In this document: positions 21,906 to 34,886 of the stretch, one piece after another | Numbering within the stretch: the first letter of the stretch is position 1 | How the letters are laid out: every line of letters starts with the position of its first letter | Source: Chelonoidis abingdonii | Taxonomy: Eukaryota; Chordata; Testudines; Testudinidae | Assembly: GCF_003597395.2 (NCBI RefSeq) | Contig: NC_133778.1 | Location: 22,449,590 to 22,513,589 of the forward strand | DNA length: 64,000 nucleotides | Direction: 5' to 3' | Translations under genes and position numbers: made by a program | Notes under the pieces: model-generated | Database searches by the model: none | What the model was told of the DNA's origin: nothing | What the model saw: only the letters and a program-made list of their open reading frames with translations

Positions 21906-24460
21906 CAAGAGCTTAGTGAGGTTTATCCAGTGTGAACTAGTGGTCATGAAAAATATTTGAGGGTAACAAACAGAGGCAAGTCATTTGAAGCAAAATGAAC
22001 TTCTTATTGAGTTTGGTTTGGACATGATTCCAAGGGGATATTTATAATTACCAAATTCCTTCTTCAAGTGGAGAGTTCACAATCACTGGATTTTATTCTT
22101 TAGGTAAGAGAAACAACCTGCATTTGGATCTGTCCAGTTCTAATTCGAAAATGAATCAGTTTTATGTTTATGGAGACGAGACCCTACCTTTGATTTACCA
22201 GGATTTTGAATGTAACATTTTAATAGGTCCACACTTAACTATGCACAGAAGTTGCACCAGTTAATCTACAGTAAGTTTAAAACTGATTTCATTGGACCTC
22301 TGCAGACTGTGTTAGACCACTTATATGAGACAGAGCTTGGAATAGAGTTTGCATCCCCTGATTCCCAGTCCAGTTCCCTGTCTTGTAGATGCTGCTCCCT
22401 CCTCTGTATTTCAGTGTCCAGTATCGACTCTGAAACATACTAGAGTCATTCATCAGTTCATTCACAGACTCAGATAATTGGTAGAGCTAGAAGTGAATGA
22501 TGATAGTTTCTACAGTTTAAACCTTTCCTTTTTGTGGCTGGACTCTAATATCACTAATGAATCTCCAATAGATTCTTATGAATCCATAAGTTGAAGATTG
22601 TATTGTTTTTAATTCCACCATCATTTTTGAGGATTTGATTCCATTCTCTATCTGGAGAAGTTGTTTTCTGTGTTGAATGAAGCTTACCGGTATTTCAATT
22701 TAAATTAATTAGTTTGTAGCTTCATTAATAAGTATCCACCCCCTTGTCTGGGTATCATCCCTTCATGTCCTTATACCAAAATTACATCCTCTTAGTTTTT
22801 AAAATTTTCCATGTGCGGTGCAGCTATCCATTCTATCTGGCACACATTTCTAAGGCTGTAAAAAAGGAAAATAGCATTGGCCCTGAGTGAGACTAGAGAT
22901 GATTTTCAAGGTCAAATTCTGCAGCATACTGCTGTCTTTTGTAAAATGTAGGAGACTATTAAGGACCTCCATCATTTGATAAATATTTAAGACTCAAGAA
23001 GCGGGACCTGTAGAGTGAATAGAGCCTTATGACACTGATTACTATGGGAATTTGGGGAAAAAAACCAAAACAACCCTCAAGTAATTTTAATTATTTCAGT
23101 TGCATGTTCTCAGCAATTTACTTTTCACTTGGGGAAAATCCTTCTCCACTGGAAGTAGTGAACAGGACATGGAGTTCTCCTTTCCCCCCAGCCCAATCTT
23201 CCTCTGTTAAGCCCTTTCATCCAAGAGTAGGACTCTCCTGCTGCAAAATGCATTTGCAGTAATGGATTTGTTGGCATCTTGCAGAGCTGAGGGACTGTAT
23301 GGAATTGCCAGTGTGTAGATAGATCTGTTTCCCTTGTAGTTTCTTAACTGACCCTTAATCATGTAACATGGAAGGCAGATACTTTTTTGGGGTAGAACTA
23401 GATTTTTGCAAACTGTCATTCATTTCTTCCTTCTAGAAGAACTTGAGGAACATTTTAGGCAACTCAATTTAAACTTCTCTTTGGAAGTTTGATTTTTTAA
23501 TGAAAGCGTTATTTTCCTTTTTTAAGTGCGTGGGAACTCCTTGTTAGCATTCTGCCATTACACCGAAGGGAAAGTTGGGACGATTTCCCTGCCCCTCTGT
23601 TATCTCTAAGCCTCCTTATAGGGCAGGTAAAAAATGTTCTGTCATCTTTTTCAGCAAAAATGGCATCTGTTTTCCATGGAAAATTTTGTTTTTTCATAAA
23701 AAACTGAACATCTGAATACCAAAAACTTTCAGCTGAAATTTTTTGCCCCAAAACAAACTTCCAATGAGGAAAAGTTGAAACACTTTGTTTAGATATCTCT
23801 GATCAAAACATTGGGATGTTCCCAAATTGAAATATTTAACTCAGTTTGACATTAAGCTCTATCCACCTGAGTTGCTGTGGCCTTCATGGGGGTTGCATTT
23901 CAGATGCTTCATTCTCTTGTATGGTTGGAGCTTCCTAGCCAGAAAACATCTTCCATGATGCAGCCATGTGACTCCAGGCTGCATCTGGACCAGTCAGCAA
24001 TTGTGATGCATCTTAAAGTTTGTTTGCCCCCTGGTGTTTCCTCACGCCTTGGAGTTGGCTATGAGGAATTGTTTGTGGGGAAATACATGAATATAATTCC
24101 TCAATCCCTCACTACTTCTCTCTGCAGAACCCAAGTCCCTAGAACGTGGGGCTTATCCCAAAAATTTAGTGGAAATTCCCTTGTTCAAATATTGGCAGCA
24201 CATAACTGGCATGATTTTGCAAAGGTTCCCATAATAATTAATATTTGATAGTGAATGACGGCACTTCTGTCTCATATCCCAGATAAAACGGTGCTTAAAA
24301 TGGTGTTAAGGATGGGAAAAACAACCAAACAAAACAAACAAAACAAACTTCTCATGACACTGTTGTAGATATAAAAAACACAAGCCCTGAAAACCCAGGA
24401 AATTCAAAGTTAGTGCTAAACTTAAAAGAAACCGAAACACTTGAAAGTGTGGCCATAGAG
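21906..24460. other. Repeat-poor spacer with short MITE fragments
   Basis: GAAGTTGCACCAGTTAATC with CAGACTGTGTTAGACCA at 22229-22318 is a small palindromic MITE. About 23630-23815 resembles the TAGAGCT-family interior (CCATGGAAAATTTTG and TTCAGCTGAAA). The open frames at 22252, 23029 and 23877 lack recognisable domains. Confidence 0.4.
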
Positions 24461-24765
24461 AGGGTATGTCTACACTGTAATCTGAGCTGTGATTGCAGTG
24501 TATGGAAACATACCTGAGCTGACTCTAATCTGGATAGCTTGGGGTGCCAACAGCAGTAAAGCCAGTGGAATCATGGTCGTTAGTATGGGCTAGCCACCTG
24601 AGTACATGCAAGCCTTGCGACATACTTGAGTGGCGAGCCTGTGCTACAGTACATGATACTCTGGCTTCACTCCTGTTGGTATCTGAGCTAGCTAGACTGA
24701 AGCATAGACGTACCTGAGCTAGCATGCTGCTAGCACACCTCTGATTGCAGAGTAAATATACCCAT
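24461..24765. repeat. Harbinger-like palindromic MITE
   Basis: The left end AGGGTATGTCTACACTGTAA and the right end GATTGCAGAGTAAATATACCC are inverted repeats. Internal GAGCTAGC and CTGAGCTGAC blocks recur in both halves. The open frame inside (24525-24725, minus) is a by-product. Confidence 0.65.
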
Positions 24766-26440
24766 GGTTACAGCACCCCACCAGCCATAACTATCATTCT
24801 TATGTGATATCTGAGCATTGTGCAGGGGATGGAGGCATGGACAGGGGTTTTCCAGGATCCCATGCATGGGGCCAGGTAGCATCAGGAGACAGCACATGGA
24901 GGGAGCAAAGAGTTCTTCATTCCCTGGGATTACCATCTCCTCCCCCCACCACAATCAGCCTAGTCTCTCTAATTCCCCCTCCCGCAAGGTTCCCCTCCCA
25001 AATCCCTACCTTCGCTCCCATCTTACCTTCCAAAGTTCCATTCTTCATTCCCCAACTTCTTCCCCTTGTTCCCTCGGGTTCCCCTCTCCTGTCCACATCT
25101 TCTCCTCCACCTCTGTGAGTTCCCTCTCATTCTCTGATCCTGGAGGACTTCTACATTCTTCCAAAATCCCAGAGAATAGTAAACAAATAGACAAGACACT
25201 TCTCACATTAAAGGAGCTGGGTTGTCTGTCCTGATCTCTTCCTGCTCTCTATGATTCTAGTCCATGAAGCCAAAGATTTCACAATAGGCCTCTGAAGTAC
25301 AGACAATGTCCTGTGCTGAGTGTGCAAAGGGCCATCTATTGGTGTGAAATATGGAGTTCTACAACGTCATTGCTGAGAACACGTGGGTTGGGGAAAAAAA
25401 CAGAAGACACTAAGGAAAATTTAAAATATATGTAACTTTTAAGTAGCAAATAAACATCTTTAATTCAGCAGTTATCAAATTCTGAGGAGGAGAGAAAAAA
25501 AACACCTTTTCTACTGCCCTGTTTTAAGCATAGTAATTTGTAAGCAGATCAGTGACCCCATCAGAAGTTGCGGCTTAGGCTAGAAAATAAATCGTTCAAT
25601 GGGAGCCTAGGCTCTACCTCCATGATACAATAGGTGGGAGAGTTTTTAAGCCTCCATGGGAGAGGTGTGGTATATATTCATCTCAAATAGGTAAGATGGC
25701 ACTTCATTAGATATAAATAATGGTTGATAACCCTCAGTTAAATGCTATTTTATATTTCGATGGATGAGACTTGCCCAGTGACAAGGTCAGTGTTGTGATT
25801 TTATACTAATGTCTACCTGGAGCAACTATTTTCTTGCTTAATGTTTATTACATGTGGAATGTGTGGAATAAATACATCAGTTACCTTGCAATAAAAGGCA
25901 AATGTTACATGAGACAGAGGGGAGAGAGAGGGAGTGGTGTCATGCCGATACTAACCTGCTATCCGGGAATAATAGTTCCTCTTGTTGAGAGAAATTGACT
26001 TCATATTAATCACCAAGTTCATGCCTTCTTCAGCAAGTTTAATGTGCAATAGAATACCACATTGGGACACATTTTCCTATTACTGTCATTTCTGTAGAAT
26101 GAAAGAAAAGTGGTATTAGGGGAAATGATTCGCGAATCAGATACATATCTTCAGTTCACACAAATTAATTATTTATTGAAAGCATAATTTTTACATATTT
26201 TCCCTTTTTTTGGCTTGAGGGAAAAAAGCTTGTAGGATGCAAAAATTTCATAATGCTTCCCATTTTCAAACAATTTAGTATGACTGGGGGAGATCACAGA
26301 GATAAAACCAGTACATCGCAATTGTTCTTGTAATTGTTCTGCCTCTCCCTTTTCCTCCTGTGCTTATATCATATCCTCCTCAGAAAGACATAGCTGAAGC
26401 TGAATACATTAATAGAGTAATGATGTTAGCCTAGATGCCA
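24766..26440. other. Pyrimidine-rich patch and plain spacer
   Basis: 24940-25150 is strongly C/T-rich, which opens frames in two registers (24804-25234); neither resembles a protein family. The rest, to 26440, is AT-rich with no recognised feature. Confidence 0.4.
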
Positions 26441-26755
26441 ACCCTGTGGGTGCTCTGGGGCTGGAGCACTCATGGAAAAAAAAATAGCGGGTGCTCAGCA
26501 CCCACAGGCAGGCCCTGAAAATCAGCTCCTCCCCTACCCCTCCCAGCATCTCCTGCTCGTTGTTCAGTGGTGGGCAGGAGGCACTGAAGGGGGAGGGGGA
26601 GGAGTGGGGGCAGGAAGAGGTGGAGTGAGGGCAGGGAGCACTTGGGGGAGGGGGTGGAACAAGGCGGGAAAAAGCGGGGTGGGTGAAGCCTGGGGGAAAG
26701 GGTAGAGTGGGGGTTGAGAACCTCCCAGGAAATCAAGAAGTCAGCACTTCTGGAT
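26441..26755. repeat. GC-rich chelonian interspersed repeat
   Basis: GTGGGTGCTC, GGTGCTCAGCACCCACAGG, ATCAGCTCCTCCCCTACCCC and a long GGGGGAGGGGGAGGAG purine tract follow the order of a GC-rich repeat that is common in turtles and ends in an AAGTCAGCAC-like sequence. Opposed open frames inside are compositional. The boundaries are approximate and the superfamily is unassigned. Confidence 0.5.
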
Positions 26756-29227
26756 GTTAGTATTCATTATGAATGAAACCAGGATCATCTCCGGCATAGA
26801 CATTTTCTCAGACATGTTATTTTGACTGTCAGGACTTGGGAGAAATTCACCCCCTGCAGAAAGCCAGAGTAAATGGGCACTATGCAGGAGTTGGGGTGGG
26901 AGGTTGAAGAAAATCCACCCCCAACATATAGGCTGGGGTCAGGGCTCCTTCTTAGCTTCTTCACAGTCACTATTCCAGTTCCTGGGCTGAAATTGGGGCT
27001 GTGACCCCCATATTCCTCTTGTCCTGGGCTTTTTTGGCCATTAGATTCACCTATTTGTGAACTCAATAATCCTGATTTTCCCAGTGCCCTACACCTTGTG
27101 TATTCAAAGTTGCAGTGCAAAAGAGAATTGGGTCCAGTGTCTACCTCAACTGCACCCCAATGTACCCCCACACATTGTGCTAGTAAAGGGCCCAATTCTG
27201 CCATTTGCAAGAGGTGGAATCCCCTCCAACTGTCCCCCACCCGCAGAGAACTACTCCAGTACCCCTGAGTGAATGTCATCTATTGTGAGTCATGGCTTAT
27301 TAGGTTACAGTCCTACAACTGCTTGCCGATTAAGGCTCTGATCCTGTCAATACTTATGTATCATGTACCTAGCTTTAAACCCAGGAGTAGCTCCATTGAA
27401 GTTGATGGGACGGTTCATGTGCTTTAAGTTAAACACACAATGTAAGTGCTCATAAGCTTGGAGCCTCGTTTAAGAAGTGCCACTTGCAAATACCAAGAGA
27501 AACCAAACCATCCCATCGTAGTGAAATACGACATACACACTAGTTGTATACAAATATGTTTGGATGTTGACTGGTGTTTGTAGAATAGGACAGACTAGCT
27601 TGGAAGTAAATGATGTAGGTCTTCCATATTTGAATATTCTTCCTGGCCCATGCTTGCCAAAATTTGGCTATCCAGTCTCTCTCAAACAAGATGCAAGGGA
27701 TAATTAATTTTTAGCGTAAATGTAATTTTTGTTTCGATATAAATATAATCAATTGTTTAAAAATGTTATCCCCAAATATTTTGTTGTACATACATATGTC
27801 ATTAGTACACAAATCTTCATTGTGAAATGGTTAGGGTTGCCACACACATACTATTCCTGACACACAACCACAAAAGCAAGGAAATGAAAAGTTATCTACT
27901 GAAAGCCCTCACCTTGTTCCCCATCCACAATCACTGATGTTACCACTGTAATTACTTTACTCACCAGAAACTTAATCCTGCTCCCTCAATTCTCCCTTTT
28001 GTTCAGATCTCTTTTACAAAAATGCCCACTACTGATCTTGTTAGTTGTAGCTGTGGCAGGTTGATGTATTAAAAAAATCATGGCATTAAAACCACAGAAG
28101 ACCGTACAGTTAAATTTTGACTTTTTCCCCCTCAGTTTTTAAAAAACCTGCAATACTGACCAGCCAGTTTAGCATCAGCCACTGTTTAATACTTCCAATT
28201 TGGTTGGTTGACTTAAACATTGCTGTTGTAACACTATGCCATTGTGCCCTGATACGCTTGGTACAAGTCTCAGAGGGGAAATATGAACATTTGGAATGCT
28301 CTCCACAGTACGTTGTCAGCAACACAATGCAATGAAATATAATTGAGCCGTGGTTTAATAATTCTAATCTCAGCTAAATTCAAACTCATCAGGTTAAAAA
28401 AGTGTGTCAGTCTCATTTGCCGTGTGTCCTTCAACATTTGCTTCATCGGGATAATTATTTGTATATAAGATGATTAACCTGACAATAATGTAGATTGTCT
28501 GACATCAAGCAGAACAAACACACTGGGTTTTATGATGTTCAAGATGCCAAAAGCAAGGTTCATAAAGTTTTTTAAGTTAAAAATTCTTAACTTGCGAATC
28601 ATTTTTTAAAATTACTTTAATAAATTGGCTTCCATATTTTAGTGAAAAAACCTATCAGTTCCACTTCTATTTCCTTCACAGTAATAATGAAATTCCATGG
28701 CAAAACCTTTAAGGAAGGGCATATATTAGGCTAAACTCTGAACATAGATCTATAAGAGACGGCAGAATTTGATCTAGAGTAGGTAATATATTTGATCTTT
28801 AAAAATATTAATAGATCATGAAAGAAAAGGGTTTGCTGTGTCACTTTCTCAAATACTGGACCAGATACTGCTCCAGAATGTTTACTTCACCTTTATTTCT
28901 AGCGTTACGATGTTCAAGTGATTTGGTTTAGTAGCAGATTCTAATTTTGGCAGAGTTTGAAGGACATTAGTTTTGTACTGAAAGGTTTGTAAGCCAGGGC
29001 AGGTCTAAATGCAAAACTGCATCTCTAGAGGACATGTGCAGAGTTGGTCTGAATGAAGTTCACACCTTAAAGTTATTGGAAGAACAGTTCAGAAAAGGAA
29101 AGGCCACAGTGGGAGTTGTAAAGCATGGACAGACAGTTGCTGTGAACGCTATTAACAGCAATACAGTCTTCTATCTGGCTGGAGAGCTGAAAATTTTTCC
29201 TTGGTGCAAAATCCTCCCTAGATGCAT
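26756..29227. other. Mostly repeat-poor spacer
   Basis: A palindromic-family remnant (GATCCTGTCAATACTTATG...CTCCATTGAAGTTGATGGG) lies at 27337-27440. About 27540-28980 has no repeat I recognise and could be examined for conserved non-coding elements. The 164-codon minus frame at 26785-27279 shows no domain. Confidence 0.4.
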
Positions 29228-29230
29228 TTA

Positions 29231-29491
29231 GGGTGTGTCTGCATGGCTCTGCAGTGGGGACTGTGGGATGTGAGATGCAAGGTGGGCGAAAGTGTGGCAG
29301 TGTAACTGCCCTGCATATATTCTGATAGTACAGACGAAAAGGTACATAGTTCACATCAATGTTACAGGACTACGTTAACATGAGCTAGGTACCTTTTGGT
29401 TCATGTTAGCAGGGCACTTATAGTGCAACATTTTAGCCAGAGCTGCACTAACCTCCCATAGTCCCCACTGTGGGGTCACGTAGACAAGCCC
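29231..29491. mobile_element. PIF/Harbinger-like MITE with TTA duplication
   Basis: Ends GGGTGTGTCTGCAT and ACGTAGACAAGCCC are inverted (22 of 30 matches over the terminal 30 bp) and are flanked by TTA at 29228-29230 and 29492-29494, the PIF/Harbinger target. The interior palindrome AGGTACATAG / GCTAGGTACCT lies near the middle. Non-autonomous. Confidence 0.75.
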
Positions 29492-29494
29492 TTA

Positions 29495-29800
29495 ATCTTC
29501 AGAGAATTTGGCATAACATGGCTACAACAGCGGCTTTTGAAGATGCTGGGCCAGGTGTTCAGCTGGCATAAATCATCAAAGCTCCATTAAATTGCAGGCA
29601 GCTATGTCCATTCACACCAGCTTTGGATTCTGCTCTGGTTTTGTTTTGTTGTGGGGTTGTTTTGGGTTTTTGTTTATTGGTTCATTTTTGATTAAACAGT
29701 GCTAGTTTTGCATCTTTCTATCTAACACTGAAAATATTTAATTAGCTGGCTGTTAGGGAGGGGCCTAAATAGTACAACCTTATTTATGAGCATTTCTGTC

Positions 29801-29840
<40 letters not shown>

Positions 29841-30647
29841 GGCAGGGGAAAGGGAAGAGAAATGAATATCAGGCAACAGCTGGAATTTAATTTAATAAAT
29901 GAACCTAGCGAATGGAGAGCTGACTAGTGAAGTGAATTACTGGCTTTTCATCACTGAGATCATGATTCACATTCAATCCTGATCAGGGAAAGAGAAAGTC
30001 CTTCTGACTAAATAAATGTAAGGGGTCCTAAAGGAAATTTATTTGGAGGTAGGTTAGTTCTATTTCTGGATCACCGCATTAAGATTATGCCTTCCAGCCC
30101 CATTGTCTGTTCAAAAAGAGGTATTACTGGTGAAACAATATAGAACTGCAGTATTATGATAGCACAGTATTGACTGTGTGGTTAAGGATGCAATTTCATT
30201 TATATTCTAAACCAGAATTTGAAAAATCCTGTCAAACAATTCTTCTCCCTCCAACATACACCACTACTAGCACCTCCATTAAATTAACCAAAAAAATCCT
30301 TTCTATGCAAAATTTCAGATGGGTTGTTATCTATCCCAGGACAATTAATTCTGGGAAGGTTGAGTTTAAACAGAAAAGGCAGTTTGGACATAGGTGTTTA
30401 CAAATACGGTTCTTTTCATTCTTTGATACCTTGGGTTTTCTGTAGAGGTGACTGTGCTATCAACTATGAAAATGTCTTGGTCTAGAAAGCTCACAGCTGT
30501 TTTATTCACTTGCCCTCTCTGGGAACTTGTGCATTTGATTAGGTTTTGTAAGGCACAGGGCGTACTTTTGGCACTGTTTCTGCTGAAGTTTTGAGAGTCT
30601 GAAAGCTCCATCAGTTGCAATAGGTCTTATGAGGTTAAAGTCGATCG
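29495..30647. other. Spacer with TG microsatellite
   Basis: A TG tract occupies 29805-29838. The frames at 30170-30445 and 30366-30620 are on opposite strands and resemble nothing known. Confidence 0.45.
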
Positions 30648-30835
30648 GCGAAGCTATTATTATTTGCTATTTTTCAGGCACCTACAGTATGGTTGGCGAT
30701 GTGTAAGACACAAACATCAAGACAACCCCTGCCTCAGAGAATTTACAATGTTAGACGATGGATGCAGAAAATAAGGGTGAAATTCTGATCCCATTGAAGT
30801 CAAAGAGGCTAGATTTTCACCCAAGAGGTACTAAG
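30648..30835 (-). repeat. L2/MIR tail reversed, then palindrome remnant
   Basis: TTATTATTTGCTATTTTTCAG, CAACCCCTGCCTCAGAGAAT and TTACAATGTTAGA are the reverse complement of the L2/MIR tail (TTGTAAGCTC..GGGCAGGGAC). It is followed by GGTGAAATTCTGATCCCATTG, a palindromic-family half, ending TTTTCACCCAAGA. Confidence 0.55.
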
Positions 30836-31206
30836 ATGTATTGAGGGACCCAGTTGAAGACATCACTTTAGTTAGTTTGCTCTCCCTTTAATCTGGTACA
30901 ATTTCATGTATTACACGTGTGGCCTCTGGGAGTAAAGTGTGACATTAGTTACTACACAAAGGTCATGGTCAACAGTTGATCACTGTGTAAACTTCCCATT
31001 GATATCAGTCGGAAATCCGCTCTAGATTGAAAGGATTATGGAGCTCTACATTTTAACCCTGCCCAAGAGACCATGGCTAAAAATAGAATTAAGCGCTCTC
31101 TTCAGAATGAATTTGATATCCCTGCAAAACACGCACTAGATTTCGCACCATAGTGCAATAATAGAAAAGCTTAACTCCGACCTCAGGGACATCAATGTGC
31201 ATATAT

Positions 31207-31500
31207 GTGTGATGTGTTCAAAATTACAAACTGCCACTTTAAATCCTAAGTGGTATCCTAGTCCTGCTTCCAGGCTAGGGAGCTCTGTAGGGAAGTGTGC
31301 GTTCAGAGAGTCAGTCTGCAGAAATCAGGCCTAGGGGAGGTGGGTTGAGTTGTGCTTCCCTGTTTGAGGGAGCAGCCTGTTTGTCTCTTTCTTTTGGGGA
31401 TCTTGTGTGTTATCGTTCAGAAATAAAGCATTGCTGTGTTGCAGCCTTCCAGCAGAAGTATTTGTTTTTATCAAATTGCTCTGTGTGCGAGCCATGAACA
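31207..31500 (+). mobile_element. Possible short solo LTR
   Basis: The segment opens with TGTGATGTGTTC, holds AATAAA at 31422-31427 followed by GCATTGCTGTGTTGCAG, and closes CATGAACA, so TG...CA termini are possible. Flanks TATA and TATC could be a decayed duplication. No TATA box or coding sequence supports this further. Confidence 0.35.
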
Positions 31501-34500
31501 TATCAGTCTGTTAGTCCATGCACCGATGAAGCATATGAGGGGTAGAGAAACCCCATCCCCGCACAAGAGGTGCCAGTGACGGACATGTGAAGTGGGGTGG
31601 AGGGAATGGGAGTTGGAAGGGGGAGACACAGAAGACAGTGGAAGAAAAGGAATAAAGAAGGCATGACCCAAAGAAGAATCAGTACTAATTAAAATATTTC
31701 TGATTATCGTATTTCCTTAATTAGTACTGCAGTCTGACTGGGCAGTCCACCTTCATTCATCCTTCACTTACTTTCCATTCTCTCTGACTCTGGTGCCTGA
31801 GTCATTAACAGGAAAGAAAAGAAAAGAAAAAAGAGGGCTTCCCAATACAGGTTATATATTCATTCATGTATTTATTTTGCCAGAAATTTCCAAAAAGAAG
31901 TTGTTTATTAATGGCTAATATAAAAATAAACTGAAAACCATTTAAAAAATGGTAAAAATCTTTAGGGTGGGAAGCCATTCTCAACCCCCCCCCCCCAAAA
32001 AAAATGTTTGATGGAAAATTATCTACGAGCTCTTAAAAATAGCACCTTCTCTGGTGCTTCTAGTACTGCTACATCTATTCCTTTTATTCAGTGTGAGATA
32101 AGTGATTGGCCGCTTAAGAAGGACAGTGCCCCCAAGAACATACAATGCATTAGCTTGAAATCTAGGTAGTACAAGAAAGTCAAAATACCAATTCCTGCCT
32201 GAATTCCAGATCTGTGTATGCCTCGTCCGTGGCTTGAGGTGAGTGAGGCACTGCTTCTCCTGCCTCTGTTACAGAAAATTAGGTCAGGTGGGAACTGGAC
32301 ACTTCTCCGTAAAGGAACAGTATTGCTGGTCAAGGCCCTTAACAATCATACTACAAACATGCTGGGATGCATGTGGAATTTTGCCTAGGAAGATTCTTGT
32401 GAAACTGTGGAGATCTGTTTTTTTCTGGTCCAGGCTCAAAGCTGGCTAAAAGGCCCATTTCCACCAGCTTTCTTTTATGTGCAAAATTGTTCTTGCTGCG
32501 CTATGTGCTCTGAATTTATTACTCAGTAGCAAGGGAGTTGGACTGTGTTCCATCAACTGTCTTGAGGGGCTTTTATGACATTTACATGTTTGCTTCTCTT
32601 TATGTAAGCTACACATTCCCATGCCTGCCCATTTAGGGCACATGTAGCCCTCTCAGTGGTAAACCAAGAGAAACCTATTGGGGGAAAACTGGAGTTTATT
32701 ACATCAGTGTGAGAACACAACCGCAGTGCATCCATTTCACTTACTGCTGGTTTTCATTTAGAAGCCAGGAGCACTTAGCATCCTCATGCTCAGACTTTCC
32801 TAGGAGAAAACCTCACTGGGATGCATCTGTTTTCAACCATGATGCTTAACCTGCTTCCCATTTTAAAATTCAGGTTATTTCTGCAGTGAGACTTTTGTAT
32901 GAGTGTATAACACAGGCCACTATGCCATATTCACCGGAGTTGTGAAAATCAAAATGACTTTATTTTTGACCCTTGAAAATATCCGAGTCCCATTTGGCTT
33001 GGATTTTCCCCAGTCTACAGTATGCTGCTGTGGCTGAGCATACGGTCCTCATAGATATTCAATCCAGATGTTAGTTGTCTAATATGTATCCTGGGCTGCT
33101 GTGTTTAGCAGCGTATAAGAAAAGCTCGAAACGCAGTTAAATAAGGAACATACACATTCCAGTATTCTCACTAGTTTACTAAAGTTAATAGTTCCAGATT
33201 GCGATACCTCCGGTTCTGTCACTTTGAATTTCTGGGAAACGTTAAGAACATGAAACCTGCTGTACATGTGACATCAAGTAGGGAAGCAGCGCCACCCCAG
33301 ATCTGATCACAAAAGTGAGCCTGGAAGTTCTAAAGTGCTGGCTTGTGTATCTACATAGCCCGGCCATCCACTAAACGCTGCATGTGAGAAGTGCTCAGGT
33401 GATTATAGCTGGCTGATGTCACATAAGCTAATGTGTCTGCTCCTGCAACGCACTTGACAAAAGGCACTAGAACTTTGGAGAGGGAGTTTTTAATGCCTCA
33501 CACTTCCTATATGCAGACATTGGGTTCGATTCTCACCTCACTTACTGTACTCTTTGACACTGCATGGGCTTCAGTGGAGCTATTCCCTGACATGTAATGG
33601 TGTGAGTAAGGGGAGAATTGGGTCCAGTGTCTGTGCGCTAGATGAATCATCAGCATCAGCATGGAGATATTCTGATTTAGACCCAGCCTGATACACTTTC
33701 CATGCCTTTCCTCCCATTTCCCTGGTCTAGAGTTAAATAGTGCAAAAGAGTGCTCAGCAGTACTGGATCCATGCTGTCTAATTTAGGTTTTAAAGTCAAG
33801 ATACAATTTGGGCTGAGTCCACTGAAGTTCTTCCTAGAAGACAGAAACAGGAATCTTTACTTAACTGTTATATGTCTCACTGAGATTCACTCAGTGCAAC
33901 AAGTGGTAGAGAATCATCCACTATAAAATTGTAAACAAATTAATTGCTTGACCTTGACCCCATTGGCAAAGCCCCACTGATTTCAATGGGCACAGAAGCA
34001 GGTCTTAAGAGGAAAGAAGATAAATAGAGTCACTGTTTATAGTTCTGAAGTGCAAATGAAACTCATTTCAGCAGGGAAGTGAGCAGCTTCTAACACATGT
34101 ACAGGTAGTATAGCCCCTCTGTTTCTCAAATAAATCTGAGGGGAATTTGTTGACAGTTCAGAGCCGAGTTTATTGGCTGGGAAGTCAATAAAAAGGATTA
34201 ATGTTTAAGATGAGCAGTAAATCTTTATTGCTTTGTTCAGCAATTAAATTAATATTTGAAGGAACAGAGACATCAGAAACTGTGGATCTCATACAAAATG
34301 TGTGAAGGTCTGTGAGAAGGATTTTTTTTTTTTTTTTACTCATGGATGGAAATAATTTAATCCACATGAAGAAACCTAAACTGTGGCTTTTTTCCTCATT
34401 GTCATGTAAAGAAAAGAAGACTTTGACCTTTTTAGGAACAAAAGGAAGGTTTTCTTTATTAGAAATTTTCTGTAGTAATTAAATACAAGTGTGTTGCTGT

Positions 34501-34683
34501 GTTAATCCTCAAGGTCTATTTTTATTAATGTTCAGTTGTTGTTATGCCAGTAATGTACACACATGATGATATTTGCACTTCATCAGGGATGGTAATCTTG
34601 TTAAAAAATGGTGGTCTTGAGAAATAAACAGAGGCTAAGTGCCGTATAGGGCCATCAATCCCTGTGTACATGCTGTTGGACAC
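31501..34683. other. Repeat-poor spacer
   Basis: Contains a C-run/A-run patch near 31986-32008 with TAGAGCT-family-like flanks, and a palindrome remnant near 33958-33995 (CCCACTGATTTCAATGGGC). A T run of about 16 bases lies near 34322. No gene or other named repeat was recognised over about 3 kb. Confidence 0.4.
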
Positions 34684-34694
34684 TGTTTTATGAG

Positions 34695-34886
34695 AGAATC
34701 CTGTGGCACCTTATAGACTAACAGATGTTTTGGATCATGAGCTTTCGTGGGTGAATACTTCATCTGACGAAGTGGGTATTCACCCACGAAAGGTCATGAT
34801 CCAAAACGTCTGTTAGTCTATAAGGTGCCACAGGATTCTCTGCTGCTTTTACAGATTCAGACTAATACGGCTACCCCTCTGATACT
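34695..34886 (+). mobile_element. Penelope-like fold-back unit with hammerhead-like core
   Basis: An 11-bp direct repeat TGTTTTATGAG flanks the unit (34684-34694 and 34887-34897), so its edges are well defined. About 65 bp (34694-34758) reappear in reverse complement at 34778-34842 with two mismatches, giving a strong hairpin; beyond that, the forward strand continues into the 3' end CAGACTAATACGGCTACC. This repeat is highly abundant in turtles, and I assign it to Penelope-like elements because of its fold-back form and the hammerhead-type motif at its centre. No reverse transcriptase is present, so the copy is non-autonomous. Confidence 0.75.
34764..34801 (+). ncRNA. Candidate minimal hammerhead ribozyme, helix III damaged
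   Basis: The plus strand shows, in order, CTGACGA (matching CUGANGA) at 34764-34770; a 6-bp stem GTGGGT/ACCCAC at 34772-34777 and 34782-34787 with loop ATTC; GAAA at 34788-34791; and a possible NUH cleavage triplet ATC at 34799-34801. This is the conserved order of a hammerhead core. Helix III should form between 34791-34793 and 34798-34800, but only the first A-T pair survives (the others are G-A and G-G), and helix I is not evident. Penelope-like elements are known to carry minimal hammerheads. This copy is probably inactive or very weak. Confidence 0.6.

Noticed and set aside
24804..25234. Proline/serine-rich frames in two registers
   Set aside because: C/T-rich composition keeps both registers open; no family resemblance and no conserved start.
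34764..34801. Claim that the hammerhead here is active
   Set aside because: Two of three helix III pairs are lost and helix I is not visible; only the core is supported.
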